Assembly: GCA_900315575.1 (NCBI GenBank) | Contig: OMZR01000009.1 | Span: forward strand, 1 to 34,685 | Source of the DNA: an uncultured Veillonellaceae bacterium | GTDB taxonomy: Bacteria; Bacillota; Negativicutes; Selenomonadales; Selenomonadaceae | Direction of reading: 5' to 3' | DNA: 34,685 nucleotides | In this document: positions 22,940 to 30,610 of the stretch, in pieces | Position numbering within the stretch: position 1 is the first letter of the stretch | Layout: each line of letters begins with the position of its first letter | The notes under the pieces: model-generated | Database searches by the model: none | What the model was told of the DNA's origin: nothing | Seen by the model: only the letters and a program-made list of their open reading frames with translations | Translations under genes and position numbers: made by a program

Positions 22940-25150
22940 ATGCACCAGCAGACCCTCGCGGGCTTCGACGCCCCTGACGAAAATCTTACCGGCGTCGTTG
23001 ACAGCATCATTTTTGCTGCGGACAACGGCCGCTTTTCCGTCCTGCGGCTGAAGCCCCTGCACCAGAGCGGGCGCGTGAACGTCACGCTGCCGAGCGCGCC
23101 GCCGCTCGTCGGGCAGCAGATCGAGCTCGGCGGCCGTTGGGTCACGCACCCGCGCTTCGGCCAGCAGTTCCAGGCGACGCATATGAAGGTCAGCGCCCCG
23201 ACGAGCGCGGACGGTATCGAGCGCTTCCTCGGTTCCGGCGTCATCGACGGCCTCGGCCCCGAGCTCGCGCGGCGCATCGTCGCGAAGTTTGGCGAGCAGA
23301 CGCTCGACATCATCGAGCAGACGCCGGGCCGTCTCCGGGAAGTCTCCGGCATCGGCCAGAAGACCATCGAGAAAATCACGACATCGTATCAGCAGCAGTC
23401 CGAGCTCCGCGACCTCATGCTCTGGCTCGAAGACCACGGCCTTTCGGGCACGTTCGCCGCGCGTATTTTCAAACAGTACGGTTCCTTCGCGATTGATGTG
23501 CTCGAACACCACCCCTATCGTCTGGCGGCCGAAGTCAGTGGCATCGGTTTCCAGACGGCAGACGCCATCGCCCACAGCATCGGCATCGAGCGCAGCGACC
23601 CTGCGCGCATCGCGGCTGGCATCGATTACACGCTCGGGCAGATCGCCATGAACGGCCATTGCTGCATCCCGGATGGCCCGCTCGCCGAGCGCGCGGCGCA
23701 GACGCTCGGTGTGCCCGAGCCCATCGTGCATGACGTCCTGCGGAAGGAGCTCGAGAGCGGCGCTCTCGCCTCCGAATACCTCGCAGGCAAGACGCTTGTC
23801 TATCCGCCCTATCTTTATCGGGCGGAAAAAGAGACGGCGGAAAAACTCCTGTATCTGCGCGACCATGCTGACGAAATCAAAGTCCGCGATCCCGCCCGCC
23901 TCGTGCAGAAATGGGAGGCCCGCACGGCGCTCCAGCTTGCGCCCGGCCAGCGCGCCGCCATCGAAGGGGCGCTGACATCCGGCATCTTCGTGCTGACGGG
24001 CGGCCCCGGCACCGGCAAGACGACCGTCGTGCGCGGCATGATCGACATCCTCGAGAAGCTCGGCCTCTCGATCCTCCTGGGCGCACCGACCGGCCGCGCC
24101 GCGAAGCGTCTCAGCGAGGCGGCCGGCCGCAAGGCCGTCACCGTCCACCGCATGCTCGAAGCGCAGGGCGGCGAAGGTGCGATGTTTGCAAAAGACGAAG
24201 ACGACCCGCTCGAAGCCGACGTCATCATCCTTGACGAATGCTCCATGATGGACATCGTGCTCATGAGCCATTTCCTCGCGGCCGTGCCCGAGGGCAGCCA
24301 CATCATCCTCGTCGGCGACGTCGACCAGCTGCCCGCTGTCGGCCCCGGCTCCGTGCTCAAGGACATCCTGCGCTCGCATGTCATCCCGAGCGTCCGCCTC
24401 ACCGACGTCTTCCGCCAGGACGAGGCGAGCCAGATCGTGCTGAACGCCCACGCCATCAACCGCGGCCAGCTGCCGCGCTACCCCGAGGAAAAGGGCGCGA
24501 AAGTGCCGCTTTCCGCAAGCGACTTCCATTTCCTCGCCATGCCCGACGCCGCCGCGACAGCCGATGCCATCGTCGCGCTCTGCGCAGACATCCTGCCAAA
24601 GCATGGATGGTCGCCGCTCGGCGACGTGCAGGTGCTTTCGCCGATGCACCGCCAGGACTGCGGCGTGGACAGCCTGAACCGCCGCCTGCAGGCCGCGCTG
24701 AACCCGCCGTCGCCAGCGAAGCCCGAGTACAAGAACAGCGTTCAGACGTTCCGCCTCGGCGACAAGGTCATGCAGACGAAGAACAATTACACGAAACACG
24801 TCTTCAACGGCGATATCGGCTTCATTCGCGAGCTCGAGCCCGACCACGTCACCGTCCAGTTCGAAGGCGAAAAAGTCGAGTACGAGCGCGCCGAGCTCAT
24901 CGAGCTCACGCTCGCCTACGCCATGAGCGTCCACAAGAGCCAGGGCAGCGAGTACCCCGTCATCCTCCTGCCGCTCGTGCCCGGCCATCACATCATGCTC
25001 CAGCGCAACCTCCTCTACACCGCCGTCACCCGCGCCAAAAGCCTCGTCATCCTCCTGGGCAGCAAAGCCGCCCTCAACACTGCCGTCGAAAACGACCGCA
25101 CGAAGAAGAGGTATACGCTCCTCACCGAGCGGCTGACGCACAGCTTGTAA
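22940..25150 (+). CDS. recD2: RecD2-type ATP-dependent DNA helicase
   Basis: A 736-residue SF1B helicase. The N-terminal region (about 1-190) has an OB-like part and helix-hairpin-helix repeats (GLGPELARRIVAKFG, VSGIGQKTIEKI, VSGIGFQTADAIA). The motor has Walker A GGPGTGKTT (354-362, K360), Walker B VIILDECSMMD, motif III GDVDQLPAVGPGSVL, and the late motifs TLAYAMSVHKSQGSEYP and LLYTAVTRAK. RecD2 occurs without RecBC and works 5'-3' in DNA repair and replication-fork care. GGAGG precedes the ATG. A YvrJ gene follows 47 bp later. Confidence 0.96.
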   Translation: MHQQTLAGFDAPDENLTGVVDSIIFAADNGRFSVLRLKPLHQSGRVNVTLPSAPPLVGQQIELGGRWVTHPRFGQQFQATHMKVSAPTSADGIERFLGSGVIDGLGPELARRIVAKFGEQTLDIIEQTPGRLREVSGIGQKTIEKITTSYQQQSELRDLMLWLEDHGLSGTFAARIFKQYGSFAIDVLEHHPYRLAAEVSGIGFQTADAIAHSIGIERSDPARIAAGIDYTLGQIAMNGHCCIPDGPLAERAAQTLGVPEPIVHDVLRKELESGALASEYLAGKTLVYPPYLYRAEKETAEKLLYLRDHADEIKVRDPARLVQKWEARTALQLAPGQRAAIEGALTSGIFVLTGGPGTGKTTVVRGMIDILEKLGLSILLGAPTGRAAKRLSEAAGRKAVTVHRMLEAQGGEGAMFAKDEDDPLEADVIILDECSMMDIVLMSHFLAAVPEGSHIILVGDVDQLPAVGPGSVLKDILRSHVIPSVRLTDVFRQDEASQIVLNAHAINRGQLPRYPEEKGAKVPLSASDFHFLAMPDAAATADAIVALCADILPKHGWSPLGDVQVLSPMHRQDCGVDSLNRRLQAALNPPSPAKPEYKNSVQTFRLGDKVMQTKNNYTKHVFNGDIGFIRELEPDHVTVQFEGEKVEYERAELIELTLAYAMSVHKSQGSEYPVILLPLVPGHHIMLQRNLLYTAVTRAKSLVILLGSKAALNTAVENDRTKKRYTLLTERLTHSL

Positions 25151-25197
25151 AAAAGCCCCCTTCTCGCAGGTATCCCAGTGAGAAGGGAGGTGATACG

Positions 25198-25338
25198 ATG
25201 CAGGACATTCTTTCCGCCATCGGGAACGTCGGATTCCCTATGGCCGTGACGGCGTTCCTGCTCGTGCGCATCGAAGCGAAGCTCGGACAACTCAACGACA
25301 GCATCCTGCTCCTCACGCGCACGATCGCGCAAAAATGA
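25198..25338 (+). CDS. yvrJ: YvrJ family small membrane protein, copy 1
   Basis: 46 residues: a hydrophobic N-terminal helix (about 6-24, IGNVGFPMAVTAFLLV), then a charged and polar helix (RIEAKLGQLNDSILLLTRTIAQK). This is the pattern of the YvrJ family, single-pass proteins of unknown function. AAGGGAGG stands before the ATG, inside a hairpin formed with CCCTTCTC upstream (25157-25164). A second copy at 26043 encodes the same protein; all five base changes are silent. Confidence 0.85.
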   Translation: MQDILSAIGNVGFPMAVTAFLLVRIEAKLGQLNDSILLLTRTIAQK

Positions 25339-25353
25339 AAACCGAATCAAACA

Positions 25354-25392
25354 GCGGCCCGGCCGCAGGCGATGAACCTGCAGCCGGGCCGC
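25354..25392 (+). terminator. GC-rich hairpin behind yvrJ copy 1
   Basis: GCGGCCCGGCCGCAGG pairs with CCTGCAGCCGGGCCGC, 16 bp with one mismatch, loop CGATGAA. It lacks a strong T-run, so termination is uncertain. Confidence 0.6.
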
Positions 25393-25410
25393 GGTTTGCA
25401 GGCGGGGCGG

Positions 25411-25439
25411 TTGCGAAGGAAGATGGGGTGCGATACAAT
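25411..25439 (+). promoter_or_regulatory. Promoter of the inserted gene pair
   Basis: TTGCGA (25411-25416), 17-nt spacer, TACAAT (25434-25439), 24 bp before the first ATG. Confidence 0.6.
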
Positions 25440-25463
25440 GAGACAAAAGGGAGGGATGGGGCT

Positions 25464-25742
25464 ATGAGGCACTATTATAGCACGATTCAAGGTATTGTTA
25501 CGACATTTTCCGATATTTATGCATCGCCTGAAAAAGGAGAGAGCATTATTGTTCACATGGAGCGCCCGTCGGAACAGGGGTTTGATGTTGTCGAATTCTT
25601 GCTCCCGAGCTTTACCTGCCAGAAATGCATCGGATTCAGCGAAGATGAGAGAATCTCTCTTGAAAAATTTATACGCAACAACAGTGCGCTGATTTGGGAA
25701 ATCGCGAAAGAGGATGGTGAGATTATTGCCGACGTGGGGTGA
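25464..25742 (+). CDS. Unrecognised 92-residue protein paired with DUF4160
   Basis: Small soluble protein with no family I recognise: MRHYYSTIQGIVTTF at the start, a middle with VVEFLLPSFTCQKCIGFSE (a CxxC pair) and an acidic end (KEDGEIIADVG). Base composition is clearly more AT-rich than the flanking genes, which suggests recent arrival. GGGAGG precedes the ATG. Its end overlaps the DUF4160 gene by 29 bp. DUF4160 genes usually sit beside a DUF2442 gene in a suspected toxin-antitoxin pair; this protein holds that place but does not look like DUF2442. Confidence 0.75.
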   Translation: MRHYYSTIQGIVTTFSDIYASPEKGESIIVHMERPSEQGFDVVEFLLPSFTCQKCIGFSEDERISLEKFIRNNSALIWEIAKEDGEIIADVG

Positions 25743-25986
25743 GCTTTTCGGCTATCGCATTTTCTTCTGGTCGCGCGAAACAGGGGAGCCCGTCCATGTT
25801 CACGTTTGCAAAGGCTCTCCGACCGAGAATGCAACGAAGATTTGGATTCCGCAAGATGGCAATCCCGTTGTTGCCAACAACAACAGCAGGATTCCACAAA
25901 AAGACCTTAACCGCCTTCTGAAGGGGATTGCAGCGAACAAGGAAAGCATCGTTTTCAGCTGGTATCAGCATTTTGGATTAAAATGA
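25714..25986 (+). CDS. DUF4160 domain protein
   Basis: 90 residues at most. The stretch ELFGYRIFFWSRETGEPVHVHV, with the paired histidines after a short beta-hairpin, is the DUF4160 pattern. The rest reads KIWIPQDG and LNRLLKGIAANKESIVFSWYQHF. The first ATG (25714) directly touches GAGG; TTG at 25726 would give a protein starting MPTWGELFGYRIFF, closer to the usual family start, so the true start is open. It overlaps the preceding gene by 29 bp or less. Function unknown; the families are often listed near toxin-antitoxin loci. Confidence 0.75.
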   Translation: MVRLLPTWGELFGYRIFFWSRETGEPVHVHVCKGSPTENATKIWIPQDGNPVVANNNSRIPQKDLNRLLKGIAANKESIVFSWYQHFGLK

Positions 25987-26042
25987 TTTTTGTAAATTGC
26001 CTTCCTCCTCGCAGGTATCCCAGTGAGAAGGGAGGCGATACG

Positions 26043-26183
26043 ATGCAGGACATTCTTTCCGCCATCGGGAACGTCGGATTCCCCATGGCCGTGACGGCAT
26101 TCCTGCTCGTGCGCATCGAAGCGAAGCTCGGACAGCTCAACGACAGCATCCTGCTCCTCACGCGCACGATTGCGCAGAAATGA
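26043..26183 (+). CDS. yvrJ: YvrJ family small membrane protein, copy 2
   Basis: Encodes the same 46 residues as the copy at 25198: one membrane helix and a charged tail. GGGAGG precedes the ATG. All five differences between the two genes fall on third codon positions and are silent, which argues that both copies, or at least this protein, have been under selection since the duplication. Confidence 0.85.
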   Translation: MQDILSAIGNVGFPMAVTAFLLVRIEAKLGQLNDSILLLTRTIAQK

Positions 26184-26199
26184 AAAACCTAATCAAACC

Positions 26200-26238
26200 G
26201 CGGCCCGGCTGCAGGCGATGAACCTGCAGCCGGGCCGC
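26200..26238 (+). terminator. GC-rich hairpin behind yvrJ copy 2
   Basis: Perfect 16-bp stem (GCGGCCCGGCTGCAGG with its complement, loop CGATGAA), then TTGCTGTTTG. Probably ends transcription before thiD. Confidence 0.65.
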
Positions 26239-26331
26239 GTTGCTGTTTGCGCTCCTTTTCGTGCGAGGCAGGAAAAACAGCTTTCTCATAGAATGTAGAA
26301 AACGAATAAAGGTTTTCAGGAGGTCGGTTTC

Positions 26332-27147
26332 ATGGCAGACGAGATCATCCCCGTCCTCACGATCGCGGGCAGCGACGCGAGCGGCGGGGCGGGGATCCAG
26401 GCGGATCTCAAGACGTTCCTTGCACATGGCGTCTACGGCATGAGCGCGGTGACGGCGCTGACGGCGCAGAATACGCAGGGCGTCCACGCGATCCAGGAGG
26501 CAACGCCGGAATTCCTCGCAGAGGAGCTCGACGCCGTTTTCGAGGACATCCCGCCGCGCGCGGTGAAGGTCGGCATGGTCGCGTCAGCCGCGCTGATCCA
26601 TGTCATTGCTGAAAAATTGCGCGCGTATCACGCGGAGCATGTCGTCGTCGATCCCGTGATGGTTGCGACGAGCGGAGCGCCGCTGCTCTCTGGCGACGCA
26701 ATGGCAGCGCTCGCGGATGAGCTTTTCCCCTGCGCGGAGCTCCTGACACCGAACCTCCCCGAACTCACGCGACTGACGGGCATCGGCATCGTGAGCGGCG
26801 CTGCGATGGCAGCGGCAGCCGAGCGGGCAGCACAGCGTTTCGGCACGGCCGTGCTCGCGAAAGGAGGCCATGCTGCAGGCGATACAGCGGCAGACCTGCT
26901 CGTTTTCCCGGACGGGCGGCAGACCTCGTTTTCGGCGCCGCGCGTCCAGAATCCGAATACGCACGGCACGGGGTGCACGCTGTCTTCGGCCATCGCGGCA
27001 AACCTCGCGAAGGGCTGCACGCTCGAGGACGCCGTCGGCCGCGCGAAGGAGTATCTGACAGGCGCGATCGGCTACGGTCTCGATCTCGGGCAGGGACATG
27101 GGCCGCTCTGGCATGGCTGGGCGCTTTCGGGCCGATTTTTTGCGTGA
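26332..27147 (+). CDS. thiD: Hydroxymethylpyrimidine/phosphomethylpyrimidine kinase ThiD
   Basis: A 271-residue ribokinase-fold enzyme that phosphorylates HMP to HMP-P and HMP-PP in thiamine synthesis, in the cytosol. The N-terminal [19 protein letters not shown] block, [26 protein letters not shown] and the anion-hole/catalytic [18 protein letters not shown] are all ThiD hallmarks. AGGAGG precedes the ATG. No other thiamine gene is nearby, and no TPP riboswitch is seen in the 150-bp leader, so it may serve salvage. A pyridoxal kinase side activity, known for some ThiD proteins, cannot be excluded. Confidence 0.94.
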   Translation: MADEIIPVLTIAGSDASGGAGIQADLKTFLAHGVYGMSAVTALTAQNTQGVHAIQEATPEFLAEELDAVFEDIPPRAVKVGMVASAALIHVIAEKLRAYHAEHVVVDPVMVATSGAPLLSGDAMAALADELFPCAELLTPNLPELTRLTGIGIVSGAAMAAAAERAAQRFGTAVLAKGGHAAGDTAADLLVFPDGRQTSFSAPRVQNPNTHGTGCTLSSAIAANLAKGCTLEDAVGRAKEYLTGAIGYGLDLGQGHGPLWHGWALSGRFFA

Positions 27148-27168
27148 ACGGGCGCTTTGCGGTATAAT
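27140..27168 (+). promoter_or_regulatory. Promoter of the SGNH hydrolase gene
   Basis: TTGCGT (27140-27145), 17-nt spacer, TATAAT (27163-27168). The -35 box lies in the last codons of thiD. Confidence 0.75.
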
Positions 27169-27222
27169 GAAATGACATGTTCCTATGGACACGAAAGAAT
27201 CGGAAAGAAGAGATTTTGCTAC

Positions 27223-28635
27223 ATGAAATATAGAACATTCGCCGTGGCCGGTGCCGCGCTCCTGACGGCCGGCTTCCTCCTCTCTGCGCCTGCAGAGGCG
27301 CGCCGTCATGCAGAGTCTGCTGCAACGACGACGGAGACGCGCGAGGTCGCGCAGACGACGCTGACGAAAGATCTGGCGAAGACCGTGGAACCGAAAGATA
27401 CTGCAAAAGAAACAGCGAAAGACACAACGAAGGACGCGGCGGCGTTCCATGCGCGGAAAGTTCGCCTGACATGGCCGGCCGTGCCGAGCGCCGTGCGCTA
27501 CCAGGTCGTGCTGCTGCGGGCGCAGGGCGACGCGGCGGAAAACGTCGTCTGGTCAACGGACCAGGTCTATACGAACGGCGTCGAGGTCAATCTCGCACCT
27601 TATGGCGCACAGGCGGAGAAGTTTTACTGGAAAGTCTGCCCGCTCGACTACAGCGGCCAGGCCATCGCAAAATCGACGCCGCCCGCGCCGATCACGGACG
27701 GCGAGCTCGATCCGAAGGCACCGCTGCCGACGACAGAGTTCGAAAAGATGGACTATGCGCCGCTCTACCCGGTGTTTTCCTGGGTGCCGACGATGGGGGC
27801 CAAGCACCATGTCATCGAGGTCTACCGCGTGAACCCCGATGGCAATCAGCTCGTCCGCACGTTGCAGGCGGGCGAATACGACTACTACGAGGAAGGCGGC
27901 TATACGGTGCCGGGCACGTATGCCTGGCGCGTACAGGCTGTCGATGAGAGCGGCTGGCCGATTTCCGGCTGGTCGCCGCTCTCCGAGTTTTCCGTGACGG
28001 CGCCGACGCCCGTCGCGGCGCTCGGCGACAGTATCACGCATGGCGGCGGTGCCATGTCGACGCCGCCGGGGTACCTGCTCTACGACTGGGAAAGCTACTC
28101 CGTCGTGCCGGTCAAGAACCTCGGCTACAGCGGCAACACGACGCAGGACATGATCGACCGCTTCGAGCGGGACGTGCTGCCGTTTTCCCCGCGCGTGCTC
28201 GTCATCATGGGGGGCGTCAATGACTACCGCGGTACGGTCTACGGCTCCGAGACGGTCAACCACCTCATCGCGCTGCGCGACAAATGCAATGCCTATGGCA
28301 TCATCCCCGTTTTCACGACGGTCACGCCGATCAATCCCGGCCTCATCCGCCGCTATGGCCAGATCGAGATCCCGCCATCCGACTGGCAGGTGCATCGCGA
28401 CTACATCAACCACTGGATTCTCGAGCAGACATACGCGATCGACGTGGCGAAAGCGCTCGAGGACGGCGCAGGCTGGCTCGCGACGAAGTACACGACGGAC
28501 GGCCTGCACCCGGACTACCTCGGCAAGCGCTCCATCGGCGAAGCCATCGGCCGTTACCTGTCTGCGCATTTCCCATGGATCACGGGCAAGCTGACGAAAA
28601 AGCCCATCATCCTGCCGGAGGAACCTGCGAAATAA
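27223..28635 (+). CDS. Exported SGNH/GDSL hydrolase with N-terminal beta-sandwich part
   Basis: 470 residues. Signal peptide 1-27 (ending PAEA), a Thr/Lys/Ala-rich linker (about 30-75), then a fibronectin III-like region (about 78-260, RLTWPAVPSAVRYQVVLL and YAWRVQAVDESGWPISGWSP). The SGNH domain follows (about 262-460): block I LGDSITHGGG with S270, block II NLGYSGNT, block III MGGVND with N333 and block V DGLHPDYLG with D426 and H429. All four block residues are present, so it should be an active esterase/lipase or deacetylase. The first part may hold a glycan. AAGAAGAG precedes the chosen ATG. Its target, perhaps an acetylated envelope sugar, is inference. Confidence 0.88.
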   Translation: MKYRTFAVAGAALLTAGFLLSAPAEARRHAESAATTTETREVAQTTLTKDLAKTVEPKDTAKETAKDTTKDAAAFHARKVRLTWPAVPSAVRYQVVLLRAQGDAAENVVWSTDQVYTNGVEVNLAPYGAQAEKFYWKVCPLDYSGQAIAKSTPPAPITDGELDPKAPLPTTEFEKMDYAPLYPVFSWVPTMGAKHHVIEVYRVNPDGNQLVRTLQAGEYDYYEEGGYTVPGTYAWRVQAVDESGWPISGWSPLSEFSVTAPTPVAALGDSITHGGGAMSTPPGYLLYDWESYSVVPVKNLGYSGNTTQDMIDRFERDVLPFSPRVLVIMGGVNDYRGTVYGSETVNHLIALRDKCNAYGIIPVFTTVTPINPGLIRRYGQIEIPPSDWQVHRDYINHWILEQTYAIDVAKALEDGAGWLATKYTTDGLHPDYLGKRSIGEAIGRYLSAHFPWITGKLTKKPIILPEEPAK

Positions 28636-28706
28636 CCCTCGTCTCCCGGAATCTGAGCAAACAGGCGCATCCCGCAAGCAGATAGAAAAAGAAAGCAGGA
28701 ACCGGA

Positions 28707-30488
28707 ATGCAAGAAGAAGGCCTCGTCTACACGAATGAGAACTGTATCGGCTGCAACAAATGCGTCGGCGTCTGCTCGGCCATGGGCGCATGTATCGCAC
28801 ACGTCGAGGGCGGCAAGGCGCAGATCGCCGTCGATCCCCTGCGCTGCACGGCCTGCGGCGCCTGCTTCGGCGTCTGTGCGCATGACGCGCGCAGCTACCA
28901 CGACGACACGGAGCGCTTCTTCCGCGACCTCGGACGCGGCGAGCCCATCTCGCTCCTGATCTCGCCGGCACTCTCGACGGAGTATCCGGAGCTTTACGGC
29001 CGTATCCTCGGTACACTGCGGAGCCTCGGCGCACAGCGCATGCTGCCCGTTGCCTTTGGCGCGGACATCTACACCTGGGCGACGCTCCGCTACCTCGCCG
29101 AGGGGCATGACCGCTCCGGGCTCCTTTCTTCGCGCTGTCCCGTCATCGTCTCGTACATTGAGCATTTCCACCCCGAGCTCCTCGGGCGGCTGCTGCCCAT
29201 CCAGAGTCCGATGATGTGCATGGCCATCTACGCGCGAAAAAGGCTCCGCCTGACGGAAAAGCTCGCCTACATCGGCCCGTGCATCGCCCGCTCGCTCGAA
29301 CTGCGGCGCGAGGGGCAGTATGAATACGTGAGCTACAACCTCACATTCCATTCGCTGCTCAAATACCTGCGCGGCCACGGCCTTGCCGACACATCGTGCG
29401 ATGAAGAGATCGGCTATGGCCTCGGCCTCTCGTATCCCGCCCCGGACGGCCTCGCCTCGAACCTCCGCTGGTTCCTGGGAGATGACATCTTCGTGCGCGT
29501 CGTCTCCGGCAAGCGCAAGACGTATCGCTGGCTCGACCGCAATGCCGGTGAGCTCGCATCCGGCCATCTGCCATTTTCTGTCGTCGACATCGTCAACTGC
29601 GGCGACGGCTGCCTCGAAGGCACGGCGACCGAGCCTGGCTGCAACGAGCATGACGAGGCTTTCTGCCTGCTCATGCAGCGCATCCACGCGCGCGAGCAGC
29701 TCGACGAAGAAGGGCCGTGGAGCAAGCGCATCCTGCCGAAAGAACGCCTCGCGTTGCTCAATGAACGCTTCGAGGGGCTGCATCTCTCGGATTTCACGCG
29801 CGGCTACCTCGACCGCTCTGCACAGTGCCAGGACTGGGAGCCTTCGCCCGACGAAGCCGATGCCATCTACGAGAGCATGCACAAATATGACGAAGCCTCG
29901 CGCCATATCGACTGCTCCGCCTGCGGCTACGACACCTGTGCCGACATGATGCGCGCCATTTACAACGGGTTCAACAACAGCCGCAACTGCATCCACTACG
30001 AGCAGGCCGAGGCCGACCGCCTCGAAAAGCTCAGCCTCTTTGACGAGCTCACGGGCGTCCAGAGCCACAATGCCTACCTGCTCGCGACGCAGTACGGCGG
30101 CGGCAGCGCCGCGCCTGGCACGACGTTCGTCATGGCCGACGTCAACGGCCTGAAGCGCGCGAATGACACGAAAGGCCACGCCGAAGGCGACCGCCTCCTG
30201 CGCACGGCCGCCCAATGCCTCGCGGCCGTCTTCGGCTCCCAATGTGTCTACCGCATTGGCGGCGACGAATTCGTCGCCCTCGTGCAGGGCCTCGAACACG
30301 CCGCCGTCCACGCCCGCCTCGCCGAAACGCAGCAGAGTCTCGAAGACATCGACGTCTCCGTCGCCTTCGGCACCGCGCACGCGGCGAAGGGCACGACGTA
30401 CAAAGCTCTCAAGGACGAAGCCGACAAAGTCATGTACAAAGACAAGCTCGCCTGCTACGCGCGGCACGGATGGAAGCCAAGAGGGTGA
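28707..30488 (+). CDS. [FeFe]-hydrogenase-like iron-sulfur sensor fused to a GGDEF domain
   Basis: 593 residues. Two 4Fe-4S ferredoxin motifs (C13, C16, C19, C23; C47, C50, C53, C57) are followed by a hydrogenase large-subunit-like domain (about 80-330). The four cysteines that hold the H-cluster cubane are kept: C144 (SSRCP), C192 (GPC), C298 and C302 (NCGDGC). The proton-relay cysteine before C144 is Arg. Then comes a further Fe-S domain (C403, C406, C411, C428) and a C-terminal diguanylate cyclase (about 440-590) with intact GGDEF (518-522). The RxxD inhibition site is replaced by FxxQ. No signal peptide or membrane helix is seen. It likely couples a redox or H2 signal to c-di-GMP; the input is inference. 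Confidence 0.88.
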   Translation: MQEEGLVYTNENCIGCNKCVGVCSAMGACIAHVEGGKAQIAVDPLRCTACGACFGVCAHDARSYHDDTERFFRDLGRGEPISLLISPALSTEYPELYGRILGTLRSLGAQRMLPVAFGADIYTWATLRYLAEGHDRSGLLSSRCPVIVSYIEHFHPELLGRLLPIQSPMMCMAIYARKRLRLTEKLAYIGPCIARSLELRREGQYEYVSYNLTFHSLLKYLRGHGLADTSCDEEIGYGLGLSYPAPDGLASNLRWFLGDDIFVRVVSGKRKTYRWLDRNAGELASGHLPFSVVDIVNCGDGCLEGTATEPGCNEHDEAFCLLMQRIHAREQLDEEGPWSKRILPKERLALLNERFEGLHLSDFTRGYLDRSAQCQDWEPSPDEADAIYESMHKYDEASRHIDCSACGYDTCADMMRAIYNGFNNSRNCIHYEQAEADRLEKLSLFDELTGVQSHNAYLLATQYGGGSAAPGTTFVMADVNGLKRANDTKGHAEGDRLLRTAAQCLAAVFGSQCVYRIGGDEFVALVQGLEHAAVHARLAETQQSLEDIDVSVAFGTAHAAKGTTYKALKDEADKVMYKDKLACYARHGWKPRG

Positions 30489-30551
30489 GCGGCGGCTTCA
30501 AGGTGGAAATATTTTTCTTTTATTTTTCATTTGCGCAATTTCATAGATCAA

Positions 30552-30580
30552 TTGACAAACTTTGGTTTTTATGATATGCT
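30552..30580 (+). promoter_or_regulatory. Promoter of the defence operon
   Basis: TTGACA (30552-30557), 17-nt spacer, TATGCT (30575-30580) in a short AT-rich stretch, 30 bp before the methyltransferase ATG. Confidence 0.75.
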
Positions 30581-30610
30581 GCAAGTATATGATGAAAGAA
30601 GGGGATCGAG

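Larger units (their letters stand above)
25163..25392 (+). repeat. Duplicated YvrJ cassette, copy 1
   Basis: The segment from CTCGCAGGTATCCCAG through the yvrJ gene and the following GC-rich hairpin recurs at 26008-26238 with few changes. Copy 1 lies behind recD2; the 615 bp between the copies hold two foreign-looking genes. Confidence 0.9.
26008..26238 (+). repeat. Duplicated YvrJ cassette, copy 2
   Basis: Second copy of the segment at 25163-25392, in direct orientation and offset by 845 bp. The coding part has five silent differences; the hairpin here is perfect. Confidence 0.9.

Noticed and set aside
22895..25141. 748-codon minus-strand frame opposite recD2
   Set aside because: Shadow frame caused by strong third-position G/C bias; the plus strand has all helicase motifs.
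26239..26331. TPP riboswitch before thiD
   Set aside because: The conserved CTGAGA and ACC...GATC core blocks are not found in the leader.
28707..30488. Catalytic hydrogenase subunit
   Set aside because: The proton-relay cysteine is replaced and a GGDEF output is attached; a sensor is more likely than a turnover enzyme. No hydE/F/G genes are in the window.
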